This document shows, one piece after another, positions 54,569-63,865 of a DNA stretch of 64,000 bases. Under the pieces are notes generated by a model. It searched no databases. It was given only the letters and a program-made list of their open reading frames with translations, and had not been told where the DNA came from. A program made the translations under genes and the position numbers. Within the stretch, counting starts at the first letter, position 1, and the number at the start of each line of letters is the position of its first letter. The DNA is from JBOGEB01 sp050743125 (GTDB taxonomy: Bacteria > Actinomycetota > Nitriliruptoria > Euzebyales > Egibacteraceae), in NCBI GenBank assembly GCA_050743125.1, contig JBOGEB010000003.1, positions 1-64,000 on the forward strand, in the 5' to 3' direction.

Positions 54569-57500
54569 ATGGCACTTCGGGAGCTGCTCACGATGTGGCC
54601 GGTCTACCGGCAGCTCGCCGGCGGCGACCGGCTCGGGCGGGGGCGCGCGGCCCAGTCGGCGCGCTCGGCGACGCTGACCCCGCGCCTTGAGGCTGCGGAC
54701 AAGGTCGTCGACTCGATCTGCCCCTACTGCGGGGTCGGCTGCGGGCAGAAGATCTACGTCAAGGACGGCCAGGTCACGCAGGTCGAGGGCAACGAGGACA
54801 GCCCCATCTCGCGCGGCAAGCTGTGCCCGAAGGGCGCGGCGACGCGCCAGCTTGTCACCTCACCCCTGCGCGAGTACCGGGTGCGACATCGTCGCCCGGG
54901 CGGCAGCGATTGGGAGGACCTCGACCTCGACACCGCGATGGACATGATCGCCGACCGCGTGATCGCCACCCGTCGCGAGACGTGGGAGGACGCCGACGAG
55001 CGCGGCAACCCGCTGCGGCGGACGATGGGGATCGCGAGCCTCGGCGGGGCGACGCTGGACAACGAGGAGAACTACCTGATCAAGAAGCTGTTCATCGGCT
55101 TGGGCGTCGTCCAGGTCGAGAACCAGGCCCGAATATGACACAGCTCCACGGTCCCCGGTCTGGGGACCTCGTTCGGTCGCGGCGGCGCGACGACGTTCCA
55201 GCAGGACCTGGCGAACGCCGACGTGATCCTGATCCAGGGCTCCAACATGGCCGAGCAGCACCCAGTCGGCTTCCAGTGGGTGGTCGAGGCGCAGCGCAGG
55301 GGGGCCAAGGTCATCCACGTCGACCCGCGCTTCACGCGCACGAGCGCGCTCGCCGACCTCCACGTGCCCATCCGCTCGGGCACCGACATCGTGTTCCTCG
55401 GCGGGATCGTGCGCTACATCCTGGAGGGCGGTCGCGAGTTCCGGGAGTACGTCGTCGCGTACACGAACGCGGCCACGATCGTGGGTGAGGGGTTCGGCGA
55501 CACGGAGGACCTCGACGGGCTGTTCTCCGGCTACGACCCCGAGACCGGACAGTACGACGTCACGACCTGGCAGTACGAGCGCGGCCAGCCGCCCGAGCGC
55601 GACGAGACGCTCACCCACCCGCGCTGCGTGTTCCAGCTGCTGCGCAAGCACTTCCGCCGCTACACGCCCGAGCTGGTGGAGCAGGCGTGCGGCGTGCCGA
55701 AGGAGCGCTTCCTCGAGGTCGCCGAGACGCTCTGCGCGAACTCGGGCCGCGAGCGGACCGGCGCGTTCTGCTACGCCCTCGGCTGGACCCAGCACACCAC
55801 TGGCGTCCAGTGCATCCGCACGGCCGCGATCGTCCAGTTGCTGCTCGGCAACGTCGGGCGGCCCGGCGGCGGGATCCTCGCGCTCCGCGGCCATGCGAGC
55901 ATCCAAGGCTCGACCGACATCCCCACGCTCTACAACCTGCTGCCCGGCTACATCCCGATGCCCCGCGCCGAGCGCTACGACAATCTCGAGGACTTCATCG
56001 AGAAGAACTCGTCACCGACCGGCTTCTGGGGCCACATGCCCGCCTACGTCACGAGCCTGTTGAGGGCGTATTTCGGGCCTGCGGCCACGAGGGACAACGA
56101 CTGGTGCTTCGACCACCTGCCGCGCATCAGCGGCGACCACTCCGCCTACCGCAGCGTGATGGACATGCTCGACGGCAAGGTCTCCGGCTACTTCCTGCCC
56201 GGGCAGAACCCTGCGGTCGGCTCAGCGAACTCGCGGCTGCACCGGCTCGCGCTCGCCAAGCTCGACTGGCTCGTCGTACGCGACTTCTCGATCATCGAGT
56301 CGGCGAGCTTCTGGAAGGACGGCCCCGAGATCGCCTCCGGCGAGCTGACGCCCGCCGAGATCGGCACCGAGGTCTTCTTCCTGCCCGCCGCCGCGCACAC
56401 CGAGAAGGACGGGTCCTTCACGAACACCCAGCGGCTGCTCCAGTGGCACGACAAGGCCGTCGAGCCGAAGGGCGACTGCCGCTCTGAGCTGTGGTTCTTC
56501 TACCACCTCGGGCGGATCGTCAAGGAGAAGCTCGCCGGGTCTAAGGACCAGCGTGACCGGCCGATCCTCGACCTCGCGTGGGACTACCCGGTCACCGGGC
56601 GCCACGCCGAGCCCGACGCCGAGGCGGTCCTCGCCGAGATCAGCGGCTGGGACGCTGACGGCAAGCCGCTGTCGAGCTTCACGCAGCTGCAGGGCGACGG
56701 GTCGACCGTCTGCGGCTGCTGGATCTACTGCGGCGCGTACGCCGACGGCGTGAACCAGCCCCGTCGGCGCAAGCCGGCCGCGCACCAGCACTGGGTCGCC
56801 CCCGAGTGGGCGTGGGCGTGGCCGGACAACCGGCGCATCCTCTACAACCGCGCCTCCGCCGATCCCGAGGGCAAGCCCTGGTCGGAGCGCAAGCGCTACG
56901 TCTGGTGGGACGCCCAGGTCGGGCAATGGACCGGCTACGACACGCCGGACTTCAGGCGGGACATGCGCCCCGACTACGTCCCACAGGAGGGCGCGAAAGC
57001 CGAGCTCGCGCTGCGCGGTGACGAGCCGTTCATCATGCAGGCCGACGGCAGAGGCTGGCTGTACGTCCCGTCCGGGCTGAAGGACGGGCCGCTGCCGACC
57101 CACTACGAGCCGCACGAGTCGCCGTGCGCCAACCCGCTCTACGCGCAGCAGTCGAACCCGATCCGCCAGCAGTTTCCGCGCGACCACAACCCCTCCCACC
57201 CGCCTGGATCCGACGCGTACCCGTACGTCATGACGACCTATCGGCTGACCGAGCACCACACCGCGGGCGGGATGAGCCGGACCGTGCCGCACCTGGCCGA
57301 GCTGCAGCCGGAGATGTTCTGTGAGGTCAGCCCCGCGCTCGCCGCCGAGCGCGGGCTTCGCCACGGCGGCTGGGCGACGATCGTCACCGCGCGCGCCGCG
57401 ATCGAGGCGCGCGTGCTCGTCACCGACCGGATCCCGCCGTTGCGGGTGCAGGGCCGGACCGTCCACCAGATCGGCCTGCCCTACCACTGGGGGTTCCGGG

Positions 57501-57631
57501 GGCTGGTCACCGGCGACTCGGCGAACGAGCTCCTGCCGATCGTGCTCGACCCGAACGTCCACATCAGCGAGTTCAAGACCGCGACCTGCGACATCCGCCC
57601 GGGTCGACGACCGCGAGGAGGGGCGGCATGA
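54569..57631 (+). CDS. Formate dehydrogenase alpha subunit, selenocysteine-containing
   Basis: 1,020 residues reading through an in-frame TGA (55136-55138, residue 190) as selenocysteine. GGAGG precedes the ATG. The N-terminal [4Fe-4S] motif is CPYCGVGCGQKIYVKDGQV with KLCPKGAA. Around the UGA the sequence is VENQARI-Sec-HSSTVPGLGTSFGRGG, exactly where Mo/W-formate dehydrogenases place Sec or Cys. Later blocks: DVILIQGSNMAEQHPVGFQW, GWTQHTTGVQCIRTAAIVQL, LLGNVGRPGGGILALRGHAS and the C-terminal LPYHWGFRGLVTGDSANELL. No Tat signal is visible, so the enzyme probably faces the cytoplasm. Naive calling splits it into two genes. Confidence 0.92.
55136..55175 (+). promoter_or_regulatory. Bacterial SECIS element
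   Basis: Directly after the UGA, GGTCCCC (55150-55156) and GGGGACC (55162-55168) form a perfect 7-bp stem with the loop GGTCT (55157-55161), whose first base is 18 nt past the UGA. Loop sequence and spacing match the well-known E. coli fdhF SECIS (GGUCU apical loop), the binding site of SelB. Confidence 0.85.
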
Positions 57632-58449
57632 GCGGCGTTCGCGTCTCGCCGGTTGCATCTGGCTACAACGGCCAGGCCCAGCCGCGAATGGGGTTCTTCA
57701 CCGACACGACCGTCTGCATCGGCTGCAAAGCCTGCGAGGTCGCCTGCAAGGAGTGGAACGACATCCCGGCGATCATCGGCGAGCTGACCGCCGACTCGTA
57801 CGACAACCACCATGACGGCCTCGACGCGAACACGTGGCGGCACGTCGCGTTCATCGAGCAGCGCACGGGCGGGGCTGACGGCGGGCTCCGCTGGCTGATG
57901 AGCTCCGACGTCTGCAAGCACTGCACGACCGCGGCCTGCCTGGACGTCTGCCCGACCGGCTCGCTGTTCAAGACCGAGTTCGGCACCGTGGTCGTGCAGC
58001 CCGACATCTGCAACGGGTGCGGCTACTGCATCCCCGCCTGCCCCTACGGCGTGATCGGCCAGCGCAAGGATGACGGCCGGGCATGGAAGTGCACGCTGTG
58101 CTACGACCGACTGAAGATCGGCGAGCAGCCTGCCTGCGCGAAGGCCTGCCCGACGGACTCGATCAACTTCGGGACGGTCGAGGACATGCGGGCGATGGCC
58201 GGCGAGCGGCTCGTCCAGGTGGTCGAGGCGGGGCTGCCCGGCGCCCAGCTCTACGGCGACGGGCCGAGCGGCGGGGTCGACGGCGCCGGCTCGATCTTCC
58301 TGCTGCTCGACGACCCCGAGGTCTACGGGCTCCCGCCCGACCCGATCGCCACGACGAAGGACCTGCCCAGCGCGTGGCGGGCCGCGGCGGCGGCGGCCGG
58401 CGCGCTGGTGGCCGGGGTGCTCATGTCGTTCGTTGGGGGCCGCCGATGA
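57628..58449 (+). CDS. Formate dehydrogenase iron-sulfur (beta) subunit
   Basis: 273 residues; ATGA overlap with the alpha gene. Four [4Fe-4S] motifs: CIGCKACEVACKEWN, CKHCTTAACLDVCPTG, CNGCGYCIPACPYG and CTLCYDRLKI...CAKACPT. A C-terminal hydrophobic helix (AAAAAAGALVAGVLMSFVGG) anchors it to the membrane. Passes electrons to the NrfD-like subunit. Confidence 0.93.
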   Translation: MSGVRVSPVASGYNGQAQPRMGFFTDTTVCIGCKACEVACKEWNDIPAIIGELTADSYDNHHDGLDANTWRHVAFIEQRTGGADGGLRWLMSSDVCKHCTTAACLDVCPTGSLFKTEFGTVVVQPDICNGCGYCIPACPYGVIGQRKDDGRAWKCTLCYDRLKIGEQPACAKACPTDSINFGTVEDMRAMAGERLVQVVEAGLPGAQLYGDGPSGGVDGAGSIFLLLDDPEVYGLPPDPIATTKDLPSAWRAAAAAAGALVAGVLMSFVGGRR

Positions 58450-59342
58450 GCATGGAGAGCCGGACCTACTACGGCCGGCCGGTGATCGAGCAGCCGGTCT
58501 GGAAGCCGGAGATCCCGTGGTACTTCTTCGCTGGTGGCATGGCCGGCGCCGCGGCGACGCTCGCCGCCGTCGCGCGGGCCAAGGGGAACGAGCGGCTCGC
58601 GGACGCCGCGGGGCGGGTCGCGCTGGCCGGAGTGCTGGTCAGTCCGCCGCTGCTCATCTGTGACCTCGGCCGGCCGGACCGCTTCCACCACATGCTCCGG
58701 GTCTTCAAGCCGACCTCGCCGATGAGCGTCGGCTCGTGGGTGCTCGCGGTCTTTGTGCCCACCGCCGGGGGGGCTGCGGTCCTGTCCGCGCTCGGCTGGC
58801 TGCCGCGCCTCGCCCGGGCCGCCGAGGCGGTCGGCGCCGCGCTCGGGCCGGTGATGTCGACCTACACCGCGGTGCTCATCGCGAACACCGCGGTCCCGGC
58901 CTGGCACGAGGCCCGCAAGGAGCTGCCGTGGGTGTTCGCCGGCGGGTCGGCGGCCAGCGCTGGCGCCGCGACGCTGCTCCTGGTGAGCGGTGAGGAGGCC
59001 GCGCCCGCGCGCAGGCTCGCGATGCTCGGCGCGGTCTGCGAGCTGGTCGCCGCCGAGCTGATGGAGCGCCGCCTGGGCGAGCTCGGCGAGCCGTACCAGA
59101 TCGGCACAGCAGGCACGCTGTCCAAGCTCGCCAGGTGCCTGTCCGGCGCGGGCGCCGGGCTGCTCGGCCTGCTCGGACGCCGTCGTGGCGCTGTGGTCAC
59201 CGGCGCCGCGCTCATCCTGGCCGGCGCCGCCGCCGAGCGCTGGGCGGTCTTCAAGGCCGGTTTCGCCTCCGCCTGCGACCCCAAGTACACCGTCAAGCCG
59301 CAACGTGAGCGCATCGACGGACGCCTGGTGAGCGATGAGTGA
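58446..59342 (+). CDS. NrfD-family membrane subunit of formate dehydrogenase
   Basis: 298 residues; ATGA overlap with the beta gene. Multi-span membrane protein: WYFFAGGMAGAAATLAAVAR, VSPPLLICDLGRPDRFHHML, RVFKPTSPMSVGSWVLAVF, VMSTYTAVLIANTAVPAWHE. NrfD/PsrC-type subunits hand electrons to the quinone pool without heme, here presumably menaquinone. Confidence 0.9.
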   Translation: MSMESRTYYGRPVIEQPVWKPEIPWYFFAGGMAGAAATLAAVARAKGNERLADAAGRVALAGVLVSPPLLICDLGRPDRFHHMLRVFKPTSPMSVGSWVLAVFVPTAGGAAVLSALGWLPRLARAAEAVGAALGPVMSTYTAVLIANTAVPAWHEARKELPWVFAGGSAASAGAATLLLVSGEEAAPARRLAMLGAVCELVAAELMERRLGELGEPYQIGTAGTLSKLARCLSGAGAGLLGLLGRRRGAVVTGAALILAGAAAERWAVFKAGFASACDPKYTVKPQRERIDGRLVSDE

Positions 59343-60120
59343 CGACCTGGTCGACCTCGCGGTCAGGGCGGCGCGCGCGGCCGGTGCCGCGCTCCTCGAG
59401 CGCTACGGCCATGCCGGGCGGATCGACGCCAAGACGAGCGCGACGGACCCGGTGACCGACGCTGATCGGGCGTCGGAGGCGCTGCTCATCGATAGGATCC
59501 TCGGCGAGCGTCCCGACGACGGGCTGCTCGGCGAGGAAGGCGCGCGGCAGCGGTCAGGCACCGGGCTGCGCTGGGTGATCGACCCGCTGGACGGCACGGT
59601 CAACTACCTGTACCGCCATCCCGGCTGGGCGGTGAGCGTGGCGTGCGAGGAGCGCGGCCAGGACGGTCAGTGGGACCCCCTCGTCGGGGTCGTCCACAAC
59701 GCACTCATGGACGAGACGTTTTATGCGCTCCGCGGCGCCGGCGCATGGCTTGGACAACGACGGCTGCGGGTGAACGACCCCGTCCCGGTCGAGCGGGCGC
59801 TCGTCGCCACCGGCTTCAGCTACGAGCCCGAGGTGCGCCAGCGGCAGGGCGTCACGGTCGCGGCGCTGCTCCCGCAGGTGCGCGACATCCGGCGGGTGGG
59901 CTCGGCGTCGCTGGACCTCTGCGCGCTCGCGGCCGGCCGCGTCGATGCGTACTACGAGGAGTCGCTCATGCGGTGGGACTGGGCCGCGGGTGCGCTGATC
60001 GCGGCGGAGGCCGGCGCGGTCGTCGACCCGCTGCCACCGCTCAAAGGTCCGCCGGAGGTGGTCGTGGTCGCCGCCGGCCCCGAGCTCCACCCGTCCCTCC
60101 GCGCCCTCCTCCCGAAATAG
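59335..60120 (+). CDS. Inositol monophosphatase-family protein
   Basis: 261 residues, overlapping the preceding gene by 8 bp. Metal-site motifs: TDPVTDADRASEALLI, LLGEEGARQ, WVIDPLDGTVNYLYRHPGWA and the C-terminal MRWDWAAGALIAAEAGAVVD. Likely hydrolyses inositol phosphate or a related sugar/nucleotide phosphate. Its link to formate oxidation is only positional. Confidence 0.9.
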   Translation: MSDDLVDLAVRAARAAGAALLERYGHAGRIDAKTSATDPVTDADRASEALLIDRILGERPDDGLLGEEGARQRSGTGLRWVIDPLDGTVNYLYRHPGWAVSVACEERGQDGQWDPLVGVVHNALMDETFYALRGAGAWLGQRRLRVNDPVPVERALVATGFSYEPEVRQRQGVTVAALLPQVRDIRRVGSASLDLCALAAGRVDAYYEESLMRWDWAAGALIAAEAGAVVDPLPPLKGPPEVVVVAAGPELHPSLRALLPK

Positions 60121-60131
60121 ACGAAGAGCTG

Positions 60132-60467
60132 ATGGCAAAGGGGCGTGTCAGTGCTTGTACGAACAGCGTGGTGTCCGAGAAGGGCCAGGTCACGATCCCC
60201 AAAGCGCTCCGCTCTATGGCGTGCTGCAACTCGACCGTGGAACCGATGAGCTCATCACCGAGCTGCGGGGCCAGGCGGAGACGGCATGATCACCGCCGTC
60301 TACACCAGCGTGCTCCGGGCAGATCGGACGTTCGGTCCCGTCTCACGCTGTCTGACTGCCTGGCCACTGGGGGCGCCGCGGCATGCGCGGTCGTGTGGGC
60401 GGAAGTCGCTGGATTCTTTCCTGAAGATTCTGGAGCCCTCTGTGGGGCCGGGAGCTGGTTGACCTGA
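60132..60467 (+). pseudogene. Fused remnant of an AbrB-type antitoxin and a PIN toxin
   Basis: The frame starts with a swapped-hairpin AbrB/MazE-like segment (VVSEKGQVTIPKALRS), loses the middle of the antitoxin, then reads SDCLATGGAAACAVVWAEVAG and FFPEDSG, a typical PIN-toxin core. In another frame LQLDRGTDELITELRGQAE, the usual antitoxin end, is visible, followed by MITAVYTSVL where the toxin's MITAVDTS start would be. Deletion and frameshift leave no working system. Confidence 0.7.
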
Positions 60468-60490
60468 GATCGTCGACTCGGCGTCCACGA

Positions 60491-61771
60491 GTGGTCATCG
60501 TCGGCGGGGGCTTCGGCGGGCTGGCGTGCGCGCGGGAGCTCGACGGCCGACCGGTCGACGTCCTGCTCGTCGACAGCCGCAACTACCATCTGTTCACCCC
60601 GCTTCTGTACCAGGTGGCCACGGCGCTTTTGAACCCCTCGGACATCGCATACCCGTTACGGGCGTGCTTCCGCGGCTCGCCCAACGTGAAGTTCCGCCAA
60701 GCCCTGGTGACGGGTGTGGCCTTCGATGCCAAAACCATCCAAACGGACGCTGGGGACGAGGTCGCCTACGACTATCTGGTGCTTGCCACCGGCAGCATCG
60801 AGAACTATTTCGGCAGTGGGGATCTTGAGGTTTTCACCTTTGGGCTGAAAACCCTGGAGCAGGCGCTGCGGCTTCGAAATCACGTGCTGGCCTGCCTGGA
60901 ACGCGCCTGTCAGGCCCGTGACGATGCCGAGCGCAAGCGGTTGCTGACCTTCGTCGTCGTGGGAGGCGGACCTACCGGGGTCGAATACGCGGGGGCCCTG
61001 GTCGAGCTGCTCAAGCTGGTGTTAGGGCATGACTATCCCGGCCTTTCGCCTGGACTGGCCAGGATCGTGCTGGTGGAAGGGTTGGATCGGCTGCTCGCAG
61101 CGTTCCCGGAACGCCTCGGTCGCTACGCCGAGGACACCCTGCGGCGGCGAGGCGTACAGGTCAGGACCGGAGCGCTCGTCGCGAAGGCCACCGCCCGCAG
61201 CGCGCTGTTGAGCGACGGCGACGAGATCCAGACGGCCACCGTCGTGTGGTCCGCCGGCGTGCGGCCCCACGAGCCGATGGAGGTGCCCGAGCCTGCCCGA
61301 AGCCGATCCCGGCGGATCGAAGTCGACGCCCATCTGCGGATCGCCGGCCGCCCGGATGCCTTCGCCATCGGCGACGTTGCCTCGATGCGCCATGGCGACG
61401 ACGAGCTGCCGATGCTGTCCGCTCCCGCCATGCAAGCGGGACGGCACGTCGCGCACCTGATCATGGACGAGGCGGGCCTGGCTTCGGGTTCGACACGAAG
61501 CCTGCGAAAACCCTTCCGCTACCGCGACAAGGGGACGATGGCCACCATCGGCCGCAACGCGGCCGTCGGGCAGATCGGTCCTCTCGAGTTCACGGGCTTC
61601 GTCGGCTGGGCGGCGTGGCTCACGGTGCATCTGTACTACCTCGTGGGCTTTCGCAATCGGCTCGCGGTCTTCGCGTCGTGGGGCTGGAACTACCTCCACA
61701 AGGACCGCCCGTTGCGCATCATCGTCCAGCCCAACGGACGCCTGGGCGACCGCGAGACCGACGGGTCGTAG
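60491..61771 (+). CDS. ndh: Type 2 NADH dehydrogenase (NDH-2)-like FAD oxidoreductase
   Basis: 426 residues from the GTG at 60491. FAD site VVIVGGGFGGLACARELDGR, RNYHLFTPLLYQVATALLNP, NAD site TFVVVGGGPTGVEYAGALVE, VVWSAGVRPHEPM and AFAIGDVASMRH. C-terminal membrane-binding region FVGWAAWLTVHLYYLVGFRN and FASWGWNYLHKDRPLRII. Oxidises NADH and reduces menaquinone without proton pumping; a bypass of the nuo complex. Confidence 0.92.
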   Translation: MVIVGGGFGGLACARELDGRPVDVLLVDSRNYHLFTPLLYQVATALLNPSDIAYPLRACFRGSPNVKFRQALVTGVAFDAKTIQTDAGDEVAYDYLVLATGSIENYFGSGDLEVFTFGLKTLEQALRLRNHVLACLERACQARDDAERKRLLTFVVVGGGPTGVEYAGALVELLKLVLGHDYPGLSPGLARIVLVEGLDRLLAAFPERLGRYAEDTLRRRGVQVRTGALVAKATARSALLSDGDEIQTATVVWSAGVRPHEPMEVPEPARSRSRRIEVDAHLRIAGRPDAFAIGDVASMRHGDDELPMLSAPAMQAGRHVAHLIMDEAGLASGSTRSLRKPFRYRDKGTMATIGRNAAVGQIGPLEFTGFVGWAAWLTVHLYYLVGFRNRLAVFASWGWNYLHKDRPLRIIVQPNGRLGDRETDGS

Positions 61772-61792
61772 GCGCCCTCCCAGGTCAGCGAG

Positions 61793-62065
61793 CTACCCCG
61801 ATCTGTGCCATTGCCGGCTGCGCCGATACGTACGCCGTTCGTCTTCGGTCATCCCTCCCCAGACGCCAGCGTCCTGGTTCGTGCCCAGGGCGTAGTCCAG
61901 GCACTGGGGGCGTACGTCGCAGACGGCGCAGACGGCCTTGGCCTGCTCGGCCTGATCCAGAGCTGCGCCGGTCGTGCCTGCGGGATAGAACCGTTCCGTG
62001 TCGTGCCCGACGCAGGCTGCACGGTCACGCCAGGCTTGGCCGGGGGCGGAGGTGGGAGTGTCCAT
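61793..62065 (-). CDS. WhiB-family iron-sulfur transcription factor
   Basis: 90 residues from the ATG at 62065. Four Fe-S cysteines: AACVGHDTERFYP, VCAVCDVRPQCLDYAL; then the turn motif GVWGGMTEDERRTYRR. Short actinobacterial-specific regulator that senses redox or NO and works with primary sigma factors. Its ATG shares an A with the TGA of the gene upstream. Confidence 0.93.
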   Translation of the reverse strand: MDTPTSAPGQAWRDRAACVGHDTERFYPAGTTGAALDQAEQAKAVCAVCDVRPQCLDYALGTNQDAGVWGGMTEDERRTYRRSRQWHRSG

Positions 62066-62364
62066 CAGCCAGCCCAGAACATGGCTTGGGTGCCTGCCCA
62101 GCGCACGGTCCACCGCCTGCGGCAGGTCGGGCAGCGCACGCGCGCCTCGGGTTTTCCGAACAGCGCCCGCGAGGGGATACACACCTCGGTGGCGTGGCAA
62201 GGGGTGGCGCTCCGCCACCCGCGCCGGTGCTGGGCGACGGCGGGAATCCGGTAGAGGCCCAGCCCGAACGCGATGGCGCCGGCGAGATCGAGTTCATGGT
62301 CCATGCCGTAAGCCAAGCCCACAGCCTCACAAGCAGGGAGACGGTCCGGTTGCGTCACCTCCAC
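62065..62364 (-). CDS. Small zinc-ribbon-like protein coupled to whiB
   Basis: 99 residues. Body: LGLYRIPAVAQHRRGWRSAT, PCHATEVCIPSRALFGKPEA and RVRCPTCRRRWTVRWAGTQ, suggesting a Cys4-type zinc site. TGATG overlap with whiB indicates translational coupling. Not recognised beyond that. Start uncertain (GTG at 62364 or 62358). Confidence 0.55.
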   Translation of the reverse strand: MEVTQPDRLPACEAVGLAYGMDHELDLAGAIAFGLGLYRIPAVAQHRRGWRSATPCHATEVCIPSRALFGKPEARVRCPTCRRRWTVRWAGTQAMFWAG

Positions 62365-62373
62365 GGGGAGTGT

Positions 62374-62508
62374 TGACCGCTGGGTCTATGCTGCTCTTTC
62401 CCTTACCGGTCTTACCGGGTCGGACGAGCGAAGGGGGACGGCGTGAGCGAGCAGCGACGGGAGGCGAAGCGGATCCAGCCGCCGGCGCCGACGCCGGCCG
62501 CCGAGCCG
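62374..62508. repeat. Tandem duplication, left copy
   Basis: 135 bp identical to 63866-64000, offset 1,492 bp, same orientation, covering the promoter and first ~22 codons of the XRE-TPR gene. The right copy runs off the window, so the duplication may be longer. Confidence 0.9.
62402..62418. promoter_or_regulatory. Direct repeat in the promoter of the XRE-TPR gene
   Basis: CTTACCGG-T-CTTACCGG, two 8-bp copies 25-41 bp upstream of the GTG start. Likely regulator-binding site or promoter part; repeated in the downstream copy (63894-63910). Confidence 0.4.
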
Positions 62509-63846
62509 GCGACAAGCGCGGGTCCCAAGGTCGTCGTCAACCGGTGGACCGCCCCGTTGGCGTGCGCGCTCCAGGTCGCGTTGCGTCTGGACATCTACGA
62601 GTTCGCCGAGCTGCTGTCGGGCGGCTGGCGCACCGTGGCCGACTGGCAGGCCAAGCCGGAGATCGTCCCGAAGCGGCGGATGCAGCGGGCGCTGGACGCC
62701 GTCCTGCGCGGGGCGGACGACGAGGCCCAGGTCAGGTTCGCCAACCTCGCGCGCGGCGGTCCCGCCGTGTGGGTGTCAGACTCGGCAGCGCTCGACGGGA
62801 ACGGAGGCAGCACGAACCGCGGCCAAGCGCTCAAGGTCATCGGGGGCGCGCTCGCCGCCGCCGCGCTCGCGTCGTTGGACGAGGTCGCCGAGGCGCTGGA
62901 GCGGATCGCCGCCGGGGGCGCGGTGGACGACCGGCTCGTGCGCGGCCACGAGCGCGTCGCGGCCTGGCTGGCGGCCGAGTACGGCACGGCCGACCCGGGG
63001 GAGCTGCTGGCCGTGGTCGGCGCCGAGGCGGACCGGGTGCTGGAGACGCTGAGCCAGCCGATGCCCGACACCCGGCGCGCACGGCTGAACACGGTCGCGG
63101 CCGGCGTGCACAGCCAGGCTGGGCTGTTGGCGTTCCACACCGGCCGCTGGCCGGCCGCTTACCGCGACCTGGCGACCGCCCTCGATATCGCCGCACGCTC
63201 GGGCAGTCCCACGCTGCACGCGCAGGCGTTGGGCAGCTTCGCCGTCCTGTACTCGCCGATCCCGCGCGGCGGCGTCGGCGGCGACTACGACCAGACCGTG
63301 GCGCTGCTCGACCAGGCGGCGGACCTGGCCGCCGGACACGCCGACGGGCTCACGCTCGCGGACCTGCACACCCTTCGCGCCCATGAACAGGCATACGCGG
63401 GTAAGGCCGAGCCGTCGAAGGCCGACCTGGAAGCGGCAGAGCAGGCGCTGGAGCTGCCGGCCGGTCCCGAGCACGGGCTCTACAGCCCCGCCGGGCTCTA
63501 CGCCGGCGAGCATGCACACATCGCACAAGGATGGGCGCTCACCCACACCGCAGCGGGCCGGACCGACGCCGCCGAGGTGGCGCTGTCCCGAATCCTGGAC
63601 ACAGCCGTAAGCGAACGTCGGCAGGTGATGGTGCTCGCAGACCTTGGTGCGGTCCGTGTCCGGGCCGGCGAGCCGGAGGGCGCGTGCGCCGCGCTCACCC
63701 AAGCGCTCGACCTCGCCCGTGCCCACGGCTACACGATGGGTGTGCAGCGCATCCGCGCCGTCCGCACCCGCTTCCCCGAGCCCTGGGCCGACCTCCCCTG
63801 CGTGCGCAAGCTCGACGAGCGCCTTGGCCTCCGCCGCACCGCCTGA
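62443..63846 (+). CDS. Regulatory protein with degenerate HTH and TPR-like repeats
   Basis: 467 residues from the GTG at 62443 (AAGGGGGA upstream). The N-terminus has a disordered Pro/Ala stretch then LRLDIYEFAELLSGGWRTVA, an HTH-like segment. TPR-like helices follow: LLAFHTGRWPAAYRDLATAL, AQALGSFAVLYSPIPRGG, LADLHTLRAHEQAYAGKAEP, AEVALSRILDTAVSERRQV. Streptomycete-type XRE-TPR regulator, a distant relative of those at 8789 and 50765. Confidence 0.75.
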   Translation: MSEQRREAKRIQPPAPTPAAEPATSAGPKVVVNRWTAPLACALQVALRLDIYEFAELLSGGWRTVADWQAKPEIVPKRRMQRALDAVLRGADDEAQVRFANLARGGPAVWVSDSAALDGNGGSTNRGQALKVIGGALAAAALASLDEVAEALERIAAGGAVDDRLVRGHERVAAWLAAEYGTADPGELLAVVGAEADRVLETLSQPMPDTRRARLNTVAAGVHSQAGLLAFHTGRWPAAYRDLATALDIAARSGSPTLHAQALGSFAVLYSPIPRGGVGGDYDQTVALLDQAADLAAGHADGLTLADLHTLRAHEQAYAGKAEPSKADLEAAEQALELPAGPEHGLYSPAGLYAGEHAHIAQGWALTHTAAGRTDAAEVALSRILDTAVSERRQVMVLADLGAVRVRAGEPEGACAALTQALDLARAHGYTMGVQRIRAVRTRFPEPWADLPCVRKLDERLGLRRTA

Positions 63847-63865
63847 CCCTGCGCTGCTGCACAGA

